Notes: generated by a model not told the origin, from the sequence alone. 64,000 bases of DNA from Viscum album (GCA_963277665.1 OY728145.1:953165033-953229032), one strand, 5' to 3'. Counted from the stretch's first letter, positions 1 through 13,499 are shown. Made by a program: numbers and translations.

Positions 1-3000
1 TCTATTATTATAGATTCTTATAAATATTTATATAATTAATATATATTATTTATAAATAATTTTATCCATTCTGAGAATAAGTAAATCATATTCTATGTAA
101 GTGGATCAAGAATTACAACTCAACACACATGCAATATACAGATGAGTTATTACCTGAAATGTTGATTTAACATGGAACTGTTAATGAATAGGTATGACAA
201 AGTGATAAGTGAATCATATAATATATTTTATATATATTTATTTTCTGGAATATAATAAATGTATATTTAATAAAATGAGGTTTCAAAGTTTATAAATAAT
301 ATCACGATTGATAGTAATGGTATTTTCGTCTCACTTTTTTTTGTGAAACACATGGCATATTCAACTCTTATTAATTATATGAGGTGTTTATAATACCAAT
401 TAGTGTATTATATTAATATTATTATTAAATTTTTGGGTATTTTCATATCCTTTTTATTATATTTCTTTCATTTGTTTAATGTTTCAAATGCCAAAAAATC
501 ATTGATGCATGTTTTCCTCAATTTGCATTCCTTTAGACAAATGTCATATTATGAAATGATATTATTCTTAAATGGGTATATAATTCCATCTGAAATTTTA
601 TATCATTATTATAATTCTTGATGTTATATTTTAATCTTCTTGTAATGTCATTTTCATACATGTTAGGAATGATTCAGAGTTTCCAAGTCCTAGGAATTTT
701 CTGCAACAATCTCATCATTTATTTAGATTGTTTATGATTATGATTTCATTGACGATACTTTATGATAAATCATTCAAGAAAACGCATTAATTTTATTATC
801 AAATCTTTATTATTTATATATTCATGTATTTTTTTCATTTTTTATACTCTTTGGTAATTAATATAATTAAAATAATTAATGAAAATAAATATATATTTTT
901 TATTAAGTGAGAAATATGTGTTCTTTCAAAACCATTTTTTCTAAAATTGTTTTGAAACAATATTTTAATATTAAATTATTATTTCAATGGAGCATTTTAA
1001 TTTTCTTTCAGCTATTTAAAAATGTGTTTTAGGATGAATCATCTTTCAATTATTTGATCTAGGAACTTTTCTAAACTTTTACGATGAAATAAGAATAATA
1101 AGAATGTATGGACTTACCCACCATAATAATCATAATTTCTTAAAATATTCATTTCTAAAATAACAAATATATTTTAAAAGAATTATTTTATTAATACTCT
1201 AACAATATGAATAATTTAATGTTTTTTTCAATGAAAATGGATTTCAAAAAATTTTGAGCCTTCCTTTTAGATTTTTAAGGTATTTTAAAATAAAATGTTA
1301 TAAAAAACGTTTTCCATCGTTATTTTTGAGTTTCAAAATTACTTTCATCGAAAAATGGTTTTTAATTTTTTTTTCAAGAATTCATAATTATTTTCAATGA
1401 TTTATATACAAATATGTTTTCAAAATATTTTCATGACTCCTTTATCAATTTTACAATATATTTGAATGTAAATTGGGATTCAAAATGTTTTATGTTTTAG
1501 AACAAATTTCTATAAGATAAAATGGATTTTCACTATTAAATGTTTTAATTGAAATGGTAATGATTTCATTATTAGAAAACAATTTTGAACTGGTTTTTAA
1601 AAAAAATTATCAAAGAGTGTTTATTTTCTTTAAGAATTGTTTCATGTGACCTTTATAAATCCTTCTACATATAGGTAAACATCATTACTTATAGTTTAAT
1701 ATTTACAGGGGATGTCTTCCAATGATATCATTAAAATTATTTCTCTAAATGATATGTGTTTAGATAGTTTTAAGTTTATGAAATTATTTTCCCTTCAATA
1801 TGTTATACCATGATAAATTCTTATGAATCCCTTTCTCTTCAACGTGTTATAATAAGATAAATTATTATGAAACCTATTCCTATTCAATGGGTTTTTCTAA
1901 TATAAATTCATTTGAAACCTGATTCCATATATGTGTCATTCTAGGATAAATTATTATGAAACCTATATATTTTCCATAACTACTTATATAATTAATCATT
2001 TATGATACACATTTCATTTCATCGGTAATGATATGATTATTATGAAACACATCCCTTTTTATTTTTCATGATATGATGTTGTTTTTATTATCATGGGGAA
2101 CTTGTATGTATGAGTTAATTATGTGAAAGGTGAGGCCTATATATCCCTCTAATTAATTGGTTAATTATTTATTTATCATGAGAAAATGATGGGAATCAAG
2201 TTGACTGGCTTTATCAACTAAGGAAGATTGGGAAACCAGATCCACTCTAGTAAGATGTGGAATCCTGACCCACTATGGGAAGATGTGGAATCCAAATCCA
2301 CTGTAGGAAGATGTGTAAATTAGATCCACTATAGAATGATGAATAACCACAATCCTCTATGAGATGATGGGGAAAGATGATCCACTATGGGATGACAGGG
2401 AAACTCGATCCACCCTTGGACGATGGGGAAACATAATCTATTACAATGAAGGGACTACGACTAGAGATAGTGTTGTATCCCACTGAGGAACTTTAGTCTC
2501 CATTATATTTCATGATAAGTTATTTGAAATGATTCTTATATTATGTTGAATGATTTTACATAGTTATATGTCTTCTTCAATTAAATTTATTATTTATATG
2601 TTGTTATTTCATGGAATAAGCACTTGATTCTCTTAAGACTCATATCTTATAAACTACCAATCATTATTACATAATTTATCATTATCATATTTTATATGAA
2701 AGGAATGATCATAAATTTTCATGATCATCCTCTCATACCCTTATGATAATGTTTATGCTTACATATCTCCCTTTTTTACCCTTGCTAAGCATCTAAGATC
2801 ACCAATTTTTATGTTTCCATTTCCCTATTTTTGAATACATATATTATTTATTATGTGTATAGTTTGCGTGTTTATAATTAAAAACCTAGTCGTAGATAAT
2901 GTATCTCACCTATGTACATGTTTTTAGATTTTCATGTTTCAAAAGGTAGTAAAATAATACAATATTAGGTTACCTTTTTGTGTAATATATTATGTATTCT

Positions 3001-3046
3001 GTAGAAATGATGTATTCTCTAGGTATGTAAATTTGGGTTGGTTATA
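1..3046 (+). mobile_element. Element A, 5' LTR (start lies before the window)
   Basis: This is a long terminal repeat of a plus-strand Ty3/gypsy-type element. It aligns by eye with 7370-10340: for example the stretches near 71 and 7443, 165 and 7530, 2130 and 9500, and the block beginning AACCTAGT at 2883 and 10176. It ends in GGGTTGGTTATA, two bases before a primer-binding site. The first several hundred bases of the LTR, including its TATA box, lie outside the window. It contains no convincing open reading frame; the 72-codon frame at 403-621 is a chance frame in AT-rich DNA. The repeat is clearly old, with many substitutions and indels relative to its partner. Confidence 0.8.
2221..2445 (+). 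repeat. Degenerate tandem repeat inside the element A LTR (about 28-36 bp unit)
   Basis: About seven or eight imperfect copies of a unit close to AGATGGGGAAACC followed by AGATCCACTATGGGA lie head to tail. The same array, with fewer copies, sits at the matching position of the other LTR (9581-9745), so it predates the last transposition of this element. Confidence 0.75.
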
Positions 3047-3048
3047 TT

Positions 3049-3059
3049 TGGTATATGAG
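3049..3059 (+). promoter_or_regulatory. Element A primer-binding site (tRNA-iMet type)
   Basis: TGGTATATGAG matches the usual plant initiator-tRNA-Met primer site TGGTATCAGAG at 9 of 11 positions. It lies two bases after the LTR end, as expected for first-strand priming, and it fixes the element's orientation as plus. Confidence 0.7.
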
Positions 3060-3580
3060 AAATATTTTTGTTAACATTTGGATATTATGATTAAAAAACA
3101 TTATTTGGGACCATAAGGAAATCTATTTTGATAAGTATAAGGATAATAAATAGTATAATAAATTGTCATGATGTCCTATTAAATCATTTAGAGACTGGAT
3201 TTGTAAAAATGTTTCACTATCTAGGAACTAAAAATAGATTTTTCTCTATAGAATATGTACATAGGGTTTACTACCATGAAAACTCTATATTTATTTAGAC
3301 TTGATAGAGAACCAGTTCACGACAACAGGCCTTTCTATGCACCTAGTTTGACACTCACGAGGGATATGCTTTGGGAATTCAAAAGCTCTTTAAAAAGCAT
3401 CATGTATGATTTAAATAGATTATAACACTTAATAACATAGGATAAACCTATGCTCTCATAGATTAAATAATTATGTGTCCTCTATTAGACTTCCTATAAG
3501 TAATTTTTATGATTATGTGGTTTTAATGTATGATAAGTGTTTCCCATCCAACGGTTTCTGGTATTATTCTTATCCATGAA
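3060..3580 (+). other. Element A leader, collapsed gag N-terminal region
   Basis: This stretch follows the PBS and resembles the leader of element B read on the minus strand (40828-40343), with a perfect 16-base block at 3318-3333 (B: 40565-40580). No gag capsid region can be recognised between here and the zinc knuckle at 3607, so most of gag appears to be deleted. Confidence 0.6.
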
Positions 3581-3584
3581 CTAA

Positions 3585-3790
3585 GAGAAACTGGTTTAAC
3601 ATTGAATGCATCATATGTGGAAATTATGGGTATGTTGAAAATAAATTTACTAATTGGAAATATCATTAATAGAATAAGGATTATCTAAAATTATTGGTCA
3701 TACTGCTGAAGAAATTAAGACAAAAAATGACATGTTAATGTTAGGGGATGTTCTTGTAGTATTGTCTTCATTAAACGTAACATACATGAT
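3585..3790 (+). pseudogene. Element A gag zinc knuckle and start of protease, relic
   Basis: This is a remnant of the nucleocapsid end of Gag and the linker into the aspartic protease. Translating 3607-3648 gives a CCHC-type knuckle in which the first two cysteines are present (C-I-I-C-G-N) but the histidine is Tyr and the last cysteine is Phe, so zinc binding is lost. From about 3680 the reading TAEEIKTKNDM and then VLVVLSSLNV resembles the gag-protease linker of Ty3/gypsy elements, which normally runs into the D-S/T-G active site. That active site is not recognisable here. Stops and frame changes follow. The assignment rests on order (leader, knuckle, protease linker) and on similarity to element B; alone, each piece would be weak. 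Confidence 0.5.
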
Positions 3791-3799
3791 TAGATTTTG

Positions 3800-5430
3800 G
3801 TTTAGAAACCTAAATATATTATTCTTATTTCATATTCTCAGAATATTTATCAGGAAATTTTATGATTATTCTTGAGTAATGATTTGAGAATTATGTTGGA
3901 TGATTAAACTGTATATGTTGTGGAATTGAAAGATTATGTTATACGAATCAAAAAAAATAAAAGTATGTATTGTAATAAAATTCACCAAGGATTCAAAATG
4001 ATATTTTTAACGGAGATGATGACATAAAAAATTTATATTATTTTAATGGAATTTATCCTTTAATGTTCTCAATTTTTAAATACAATTGAATTTAGTATGT
4101 ATAAATTGATGACTAATTTGGATAATGTAAATTTAACCGTATCAATGAAATTATTACAAATTACGAATTTATAGAAAATGTAATATATGTTATTGGATAT
4201 GATGTTTACAACTTATTGTATTGAAGTGATATATTATTTAATATTTGAATGAAAAAAATTATTTATATTTTCCAAAAGGATTTATGTAAATTAATGTTAT
4301 TCCAATGTTTTTTGATAACATACAGTGATATTATTCACATATTTAGTATGTGATAACAATGAGAAAAAATGTATATGTGGGGAATCAATGTTAATATGGA
4401 TTCATGAAAATTATTCTAACCTCTTGGATTTTAATTTTTCTAAAGGTTTATACAGTTAACCATTTATGGAATGTTTAAGTTATACATCCGATGATGTTTG
4501 TTAGATTAAAGTATTACCTTAACACTTCATGATTTATACATATTTGATGAACTATTTTAACTATACTATGTGGACAGTAATAGTTGAAAGAAGGGATGAC
4601 CTAACATTTACCTCATGATCTGTTCGTACTTCATGAAATACAATTTCACCAAACATTTTGGAGAAATATTTGAAGGGGAAATAGGTCAAGACATGACCAA
4701 AGTGTAATATTCTAATTATTAAAGTGTATTATATCAAGTAAGTATATATTTTGTGAATTTTTTTCAACTTTAGGTAAGTTTTATTTAAATAATAAATTTT
4801 ACTATTATTATCATTTGTGAAGATTTCAATGGCTTCTTTCATACCTCTTGTCATTATATTGTTTTGATTGTCAACATTCTCTAGATCACCCACATTCTTA
4901 TAATCAGTGATCTTTATCAAAATATATGATTATTAACACTTTTATTTCATGTCCATGTTATAACATTCCACTTATTTTCACTTATTTAGAAACAATGTTA
5001 TTTTTTAATTTGGGTAAATGTTATGTTTCTAATGATCTATTTTTAAAGAATGTTTTAGTGTTTATTTTTCCAATGTTGGTTTGTAATAATTGACCATTAA
5101 TTTAATAGGCCTTTTAAAATCTTGATAATTGTGAGGGAAAATTCATTTTAATGGGGGTAAAATGTATAACTCAAATATTATTTGAATTATTTTTTCAAAT
5201 TAATTTAATATTAAGAAATTTGACATATCAAGAAACATTAAACATAACTTTTACACTAGTTGTGTCTTCTATTTGACCAAACACATAGTCAATATTATTC
5301 ATGAGAAACACTTATATTTTCCTCTGGTACATGAAAAACTATTTTTTCTTGTATTACACAGAATTCCATGTCCCTTTGATAGCTTATGTTACATGCAAGG
5401 TCGAGTTTTACCAAATTATATAATATTATT
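3800..5430 (+). other. Rest of element A internal region; no domain recognised
   Basis: The DNA is AT-rich with frequent stops in all frames. I looked for RT (FxDD), RNase H and integrase motifs on both strands and saw none. The short frames at 4729-4920 and 5273-5503 match nothing I know. Since LTR2 follows, element A seems to have lost most of pol. Confidence 0.5.
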
Positions 5431-6559
5431 CATATTATTACAAAATAATTATTATAGTTTCCGACTTTCCATTAGAAATGAATTTATGAATAATAATAAC
5501 TAAATTTTGAAAATAGAATTTGAACTTCATATAAAAATCCAGGTTTTTTTTAATTTTTTTAAGTGATGATATGAACTATTTGAAAACAATAGAAATAATT
5601 TTAGAGGAAAAATATTTTCGGTGTAAAAACACAATTTTACCCAAATAAATATAGAAAAACACTTTTGATTAATTTTTTAAATAAAATATATATATTATAT
5701 ATTCAATTAATATTTTTAATACCCATAAAATATATTTTAATGGTATAAGATAAGAAAAAATAATTACATTTTTCTAAAAATAAGTCGTATTCTTTTAAAA
5801 AATAATTCATTCAAGATTTTAATTGTGAAAAAAAATTAATATGATTGCTTACAATTTAAAAAATATTATATGAAAAAATAAACATCATTTATGAAATTTG
5901 ATTTAATTTTTTTTCTTTTGTTGAATATTTGGAAATTGTTTTGGGAATATTATGTTTATCATGAATAGTGAAAACTGCTGAAATTTAATTCAGAAATAGT
6001 TTTTTTTTGTCTAATATATTTTATATTTAAAAATTATATTTTAATTCTGATTTAATTATTAATTAGATAAATTTTATATTAACTAATATAATTTATTTCA
6101 TTGTAAAAAATTTCATATTGAAATTACGTATAAAATTATTTCAAAATGTTGAAAAAAATTTACATTAAAACCCACTTTGATGTCCCATCTACGGGATAAA
6201 ATTTAATTTAATTGATGCTAATTATATGAAAAAAATTTAAAAAACTATATTCCATGTTTAAAATATTCAAAATTATATAATTTCAAATAAGTTCATCTTA
6301 TTTTCTGTAAAATAAAATTATCTGAATTGATTTAGAATAATTAGAATGTTTAAGAGAAAAATTAGCATAACCGTGGACTAAACCTTACACATTAGAGACA
6401 TAATGACCTATAATGTATTCCGAATTAAATTTAATTTTCATATATCATCCCAATACTCCATTTTCCGAACTGGTTTCATTTTTTTAGCAACATTTCATAT
6501 GAAAAACATGGGTGGAATTCTCTTTTCACACATTAATAAGAATGTCACTCCACATCAAC

Positions 6560-6567
6560 TATAAAAA
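6560..6567 (+). promoter_or_regulatory. TATA box of the element A LTR
   Basis: TATAAAAA lies at the same place as TATAAAA in the solo LTR (53530-53536) relative to shared downstream landmarks. It is the likely core promoter of the LTR; activity today is unlikely given the decay. Confidence 0.5.
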
Positions 6568-9500
6568 GTCACTCAACCTCCCACATATTCACACGATTAA
6601 AGCGCATTGTATCATATAAAATGTAATAAAATAATTTAACAACATTCCAATATTTATCTTATAATCTATTTTTTGTGAATAAATCATACCATCAAATCCC
6701 ATTGAAGGAAACCAAGAGGTGTTACCCAAAAACATGTAGCATATATCCTTAAGCTCCTTTGTTTTATTTTCATTAACCACACAAAAAATGATATTATTAA
6801 AATATTGTATAATAAAATTAGTATCATAAATATACTTATGTTTTCTCATTCCAATGGTTCTATATACACTTACAGACACTTCCATCTAATGGGTAAGAAA
6901 CATACTTTTCTTGTGTAAAATGACTACCACCTCACGAAATGATGTTGTCCACTTTACCTTCACCAAAAATCATTGATGATGATTTTTAAGGACACTATAT
7001 TTTTATATGATATATATTATCTTTAATATATCTTTACTAATATATAATTATTATATAAAATATAACTTCTTTCTTTCTATTTTGTGTAAATATGATAACT
7101 TCATTTCGGGATGTGTGGACTACCGCCACATCAAAGTAATGTGATTATGTCACAACTTACATATAATGAATTAAGTATGGGTTTACTGATATTAAATAAT
7201 AAATATTTCATTATAAATTCACTATAATGATATATATATATATACATATAATTCATTTACTTTATTCATTTCAATGAAATATAAAATATAAACAATGTTC
7301 ATGCGTATGTACGACCCACCATCTTCATAAATGGTGTATATAATATCATATATCTATCATTTATAAATTAATATAAATATTTATAAACATAATATATATA
7401 ATATATAAATAAATTTTTAACATATTAAAAATATTAAATCATTATCTGAGTAGGAGGATCAAGATTAACATATCGAAACACGTATGACAAACAAAGTAGT
7501 GTTTACATGAAACATTACTTTAACATGGGACTGTTATCAAATGAGTAATAAAATTTCATATGTGAATGATATATTGTATGAAATGTAGAATTATGGTTCT
7601 TTTGGTGGATTTATAATTAGCTTATATATATTATACATGAGGTTTGAACATTTATCCAAAATTTCAGGATTTTAGGTAAGAGATTCCTCATCTCACTATT
7701 ATTTTCAATAAGAGACAAACCATGTTCAAATCCTTTTTATTTAATGTTTTCTATATAAATATCATGGATATATTCTAGTAATATTAAACATAAATTTATT
7801 TATATTTAGTTATCCATTTGATTATATTTATTTCATGGGTTTTATGAATCCAATGTTACAAATAAGTAATTTAAATTTTTCTTAATCTGTCTTCATTGAG
7901 AAACATTCCACGTTATGAACCTATATTATTCTACAATGTGTATACAATTTCCTTTGACATGTTATCTCATGAATTAAATTCGTAAAGATATATTTTATGG
8001 TTCATTTAATTTTATTCTCTTACATGTGTTTTATGATTCGATGATACCATGTTGTAAGATTTTATTATAAGAATCTCATCATTTATTAGGATTGTTTATG
8101 ATTGAGCTCTCATTGATGAAATATTATAATCCATATTTCAAAAACACTTGTAAATTTTCATCTTATCTAGTTATATTAAATATATATATATATAAGAATT
8201 TTTATCACTATTTTTCTCTTTGGTACGTAGGATAATTAATTAGATATAATTATTAATTTCAGAAATTAAATCAACTTTTCTTCAGAAATATGTTTTCCTT
8301 CAAAACTATATATCTTAAATATGTTTTATCAAATGTTTTAAAATTATAAAATGATTTTTAAATGAAATTGGTAACCATAATTTACATTTTAATTGTTCTT
8401 AAAGAAATATATATATATATATATATTCTATCAATGTACTTTTCTAAGATTCTAAGATGAAAAACAAATGTACTTCATGAATGGAAGTACATTCCATAGT
8501 GACTTTAATTTAAATAATGATTACTTTTTATGTATACATGATAATTTTTTAGAACGTTTTTTCTTAATATTTGGAGAATTTTTGGCAGATAATGTTTTAT
8601 TTAAATTAAATCACATTCTAAATTATTTTGAACCTTATTTTTAGGTTTTTTATATATTATAAAAGATAATGCTTTTCATAAAAAATTCATCCATTATTTA
8701 TGGGTTTTCAATGATTTTTTCTATGAAATTTTTTCTATAAATGTTTCTTGATTTATTTATGATTATTCTTTATGTTTTCAATGAAAAAGAATTTCAAACT
8801 ATTTTCAATATTTTTTTATATGGTTTAAATGTTATTTTAATATAAAATGGGGTTAAAAATGATTTATGATGTGAAAAGTGGTCGGCATGGAAAGAAATTT
8901 AATTTTTTCAAGATATTTTTTAAATGAAATTTTAAATATTTATTTATAAGAAAATTAATTTAATATGTTTTTATAAAAATTATTTTCATTAATTTTTATT
9001 TTCCTTAATAAATTTTTCATGTGGTCATACAAAATACCTCTCCTTCTAAGATGACATCCTTGGTTATAATTTATTATTTACTATGGATCTTATCCAAGGA
9101 TAAATTTTATATTAATTCTACAAATGATATATGTTTTGATGGATCGATTTTTAAGATTCTAATATCTCTCAAATTTGTTAAACCATGATAAATAATTATG
9201 AAAAACATACATTTTAAGTGGGTTATACAATGATAAATGCTTATGAAATTTATTTCCCTTCAACTGGTTATACCGTGATAAATACTTATAAAAACCACAT
9301 CCTTTCATGTGTTATTATATGATGAAATGATTGTTAAACACATATATTTTCAATAGGTTATGATATGCTTACATTTTTATGATATTCATTTAATTTCATG
9401 AGTTTAAATTAGATGTTTATGAAACCCAGATTTTTTATGGGTCATGATATGATACTTGTTTTATTTTTCTGTGAGACAAGTATATATGATTTTATTACAC

Positions 9501-9580
9501 TGTGGGTGATACCTATATCTCCCTATAATTAATTAAATAAATATTTAAATCTCTACAAATAATTATGGGAATCAATTCGA

Positions 9581-9745
9581 AGGGATTCATCCACTATATG
9601 TTATATGGAAACAGGGTCCACAATGAGAAGATGAGGAAAACCCAATCCACTATAGAAAGATAGAGAAACAAGATACACTATTGGAAAATGGGGAAATATG
9701 ATTCACAATAAGAAGATAAGGAAACACAATACCTTTAATGTAAAG
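9581..9745 (+). repeat. Tandem repeat in the element A 3' LTR, partner of 2221-2445
   Basis: About five degenerate copies of the same GATGAGGAAAC / ATCCACTAT unit found in the 5' LTR. The lower copy number is consistent with slippage or deletion after insertion. Confidence 0.65.
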
Positions 9746-10340
9746 GGTTGTGATAGGGGATGGTGATGTGTCCCTCCCATTAGGGGTAGTATTCTTGATG
9801 TTATTTGATATGTCTTTGGCAACGAGACTTGTCTTTTATGGAATGGTGTAATATTATTATGTGTTTTCAACTATTCATAATCATATTCATATGTCATGTT
9901 TTTATGGGTTATTATATCTAATCCATTATGATCCATGTCTTATTAAATACAAATATTTATTCTATATCACATGTTTATAATATTGTTTATGGCGTGTAAG
10001 ATACTAAAATGTCATGATCACATTATCATATCCTCATTCTCATTTTTATTCTCACATATCTCCCATGTTTACCCTTTCTAAGCATCCAATCTCACAACAT
10101 TTGATGCTTTCATTCCCTAGGTTATGAAAATATGTATTGTGTTTGATGTGTCTAAGAAGGGTTCTATTCTTGATGAACCTAGTGGGAGATAATGTAGCTC
10201 ATTTATGTAGAAGTGTTTATGATTAAATATTTCTAAAGACAATATACTACTATGGTTTTTGGGCATCTATTTCTGCAATGTATTAATTATTACACAAAAA
10301 AATATAATACATATTAACAATAAACTTAGGTTCTTATAAA

Positions 10341-11199
10341 ACTAATAAAATCCAAAATCATGGTGGGGATTTTTTTATTAATAAATTAAAAGGATAATTT
10401 TTTTGGAGGTTCTTCATACAGTTGAAACTTTCAAGGAATAGATTCCTAGACAACCTTCCTTAAAAAATGTATGATCAAGGATTCTCAATTTTTAAAGATT
10501 CAGAGACACTAAAAAAACATGATTTATTAAAATTTTGTATTCTAATTCATGTCTCTTACATGAATTAATAAAAACCATTTTCTTGCTATTAACTAAAATC
10601 AAGGATTTCACATTGATGGGGAGGTAATGAATGGAAGATTATTCCAATTGGATTATCATTATATCATATCATCATGAAGAATAACAATGATCATAATTTA
10701 ATGTGGAATATTGGGAATGTTAATTATAGGGTAGGAATTTTAAGGATCTCATAATAGGATATCGATTTCAATTCCATAATTAAACATAACTTGATAGTTC
10801 AAATTTTGGTTAGTCTATATTGTAAAAATTTAGTGTTTTAGAATCCTAAATTCCTAAATGATCTCTATAATTTAATTAGTGAACTAGTTAAAATAGATCA
10901 TCATACTCTTAATATATTTTTGGGATTATATTCCATAATTTTTTATAAATATAATTTTGAATAAATAACTCATTGATGTGATCAATATAATTTCAAATGA
11001 CCATTAAACGAATAAAAGGTTGAATATTAATATGTTCCACACTTTTGTGAATAGTTCATTATTTTTAGGGATGCCATTTCAAATTCTATAGTTATTCATA
11101 AACATGTGAAACCTATACATGATACTAATGAATGGAAACGGGTTAATAGAAAAATAATGTAAAATATTTTATCATAGAACCACGAGAGAATATAATAAT
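10341..11199. other. Spacer between element A and the LINE; nothing recognised
   Basis: AT-rich sequence without a convincing reading frame or repeat. It may be the 5' end of the LINE (leader and ORF1 N-terminus), but no motif supports that directly. Confidence 0.4.
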
Positions 11200-11574
11200 G
11201 TGTTTCTTAGTTAGAAGGGTTAAAAATGAAATACATTTAAATTAAATAACATGAGTTGAAAATAATGTTCTTATATTACAAATAAAGGGGATTTTGTGCC
11301 TCCATAAAATTTTAATTTCCATATTGGTCCAAATAGAAGTAGTGAGTAAGTTAAAGGTGTCATTCATATTGAGTATAAATATATTTATGTTTAAATTGAT
11401 CTAGACATTAGTATAAATATTTAATCTAGACTACACGAACATATTAGTTGAATATCTGAAAATTGGAAGGATGTTCTAATTTCTAAGACAGGTACACCTT
11501 AAATATATTTATCTACCAATAATGAATTTAATTTCATATATAATTATACAATGGAATGCGTTGAAGGTAAAGTT

Positions 11575-11790
11575 TTTTATTATATGGAGATGGATGCTTC
11601 CACTAGGAAGGGATAAACTCCACATCCATTGGTCTCTCAAAGAAAATGTGAGATTAAGAAGTATACTTCTATTATTGATAGTCCAATATTTTTCACATAA
11701 ATAAGTCTCTGAAATACTAGATGATATTTTTAAATGACATCTATTAAACCCCATTTGTGAAAACCAGATGTTCAATTCCAAGAATCATGT
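11575..11790 (+). pseudogene. LINE ORF1-like (gag-like, DUF4283/zf-CCHC type) fragment
   Basis: Translation from about 11586 reads MEMDAST and continues, through stops, with R-K-C-E-I-K-K-Y. This resembles the conserved (V)EMDAS / basic segment just before the zinc knuckle of plant LINE ORF1 proteins, which coat the element RNA. The knuckle cysteines themselves are not recognisable. Support is weak on its own and depends on the position upstream of the LINE endonuclease and RT. Confidence 0.35.
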
Positions 11791-12799
11791 TATTTATTCA
11801 TGACATATTGTTAGACCTGGTCCATATCGAACTCATAATCAACCAAGAGTTTGTGTTTATTTTAGGAAAAGGTAGGTTTCTGGTGAATCTTTTGATAGTA
11901 TTGTTGTACAATTAGTTATTGATAAAATTAATACATGCAATAGTGGTATTCATAATTCTATTATAGTTTCCTTCTCTATGTGTATTCCAAATGTTCATTT
12001 TCTTTTTGTAATTAATTATTCAGATCCTTAAAAGTCATTAAGATGCTCTAATATTGATACTCTGTGAATTGAATAAGCTATCAGTCCACGTAAGTATGGG
12101 AAGGAAGAAGATACAATATGGATGTTATCTAGGAATATTTAATATTGTGGTAATAATAATAGGGTCTCAAGATCCAAACATAAGCTTAAATGAGGATAAT
12201 GTTCTTGAATTATCATGGACTGTAAAACCCCAAATACATTTCTTCATTATCAATTTAAAAATGAACACATGATTTCACTTATATATCATCACAATCCAAA
12301 GATTGATTTTCCTAATATTTTGTTGACTTAGAAATGATTAGATACCAAAATGTAATAAAAAATCACTAAATAAATGGAATTAGAAGGAATTCTATTTTCA
12401 CTCAATAATGACATGAAGGTATCTCACATTTTAGTTCAATAGGATAGATGGTCACGTTATGTTATAGTTACTTGGGAATGAAAAAAATACTTTATTTATA
12501 CATACAATGGATATTGTAAAAGATGTGATACAAAGACCAATATACAAGATTTATATAGATTAATGAAGGTTTCTCTAATACTTATTTTCTATATCAATGT
12601 CACTATCAATTTTTATGAGTGGTTAGGCATGATTATCTCTTTTTCATTAACCAGAGGCATCACATCTTATACTGAGAATAGAATCCCACATGATGATAAT
12701 ATATTGGGAGAAAAATATTCTTTTTATATAAATATACATAATAATGTGGTGTTCAATATTTTTTATAGAGAATTCATTAAAGATGTATCCCATGATTTT

Positions 12800-13060
12800 T
12801 AGGCCTCGATTTCATCTCCACTCTTGAAAGGCTTATTTTATATCATCATCATATTTTGATAAATCTTATCACTACAGCAAATAAAACACCTTTTTGGTTC
12901 AGAGTCAACAATAATTGGATATTGCGTTATAAATGTATGAATGTTATTCATGATGCTTGGAAAACCATCAACTATAATTATGATGCATTTCCTTTTGATA
13001 TTAATTTCAAAATTCCTTATAAAACTTAAATATATAGAGTTGTATTCACTTTACGCACCT
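12800..13060 (+). pseudogene. LINE ORF2: end of endonuclease domain and linker
   Basis: Translation near 12850-13025 gives HHILINLITTANKTPFWF and then NNWILRYKCMNVIHDAWK. In plant L1 ORF2 proteins the apurinic-like endonuclease ends with a S-D-H-x-P-L/I motif, followed by a K-x-P-F-R-F segment and a hydrophobic W-rich stretch; the match in order and spacing is good. The SDH catalytic-site residues are degraded (HH-I here). The domain would normally nick target DNA to prime reverse transcription. Upstream parts of the endonuclease are too decayed to place. Confidence 0.6.
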
Positions 13061-13499
13061 GGAGGATTATAATAATAAAGTTGAATATTTCATTCAAATC
13101 ATTCAAGAGAGTTATACTATTAGTGACATTTCTTTATGTATTCAATAGGAAAATGAGATTACACATTATCGCAATAACCATTTAAACCATAAATAATGCA
13201 CTAAAAGAGAGGATTATAATTCAAATGTATTAATAAATGTGAACATAATATAAAATTATTTAACACTCATCATAAGAGTTAGTTAAATAAATATTCCCCT
13301 GACTATTATCAATTCTAATGTAAAATTTCTAGAAAAAATAGATGACATGGATACGCATTTTATTTCTTTTTAAATTATCCTCTTAGACCTGCCCAATGCT
13401 ATCATGGGTCTTATTGATGGTATCATTCCCATTCATTTTAATGATGATTACAATAGTGAACATTATTATTTTAACACTTAATTTTGAGATCCAATATTC

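Larger units (their letters stand above)
5440..10340 (+). mobile_element. Element A, 3' LTR (boundaries approximate)
   Basis: This is the second LTR of element A. Its 3' two thirds align with 1-3046, and its 5' part aligns with the solo LTR at 52044-55676. The shared landmarks are a TGAATAGTGAAAA stretch (5960; 52566), a TATA box (6560; 53530), CTACCACCTCACGAAA (6930; 53909), GTGTGGACTACC (7112; 54083) and a CGTATGTACG motif (7301; 54271). The TATA-to-motif distance is 741 bp in both. The left edge is uncertain, anywhere from about 5080 to 5720, because no clean TGTAACACC start remains. Total length would be about 5 kb, long for any LTR. Confidence 0.7.

Noticed and set aside
8401..8427. TA dinucleotide run in the A LTR
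   Set aside because: A short simple repeat in AT-rich DNA, not worth a separate feature; similar runs occur near 7230, 8180 and 16480.
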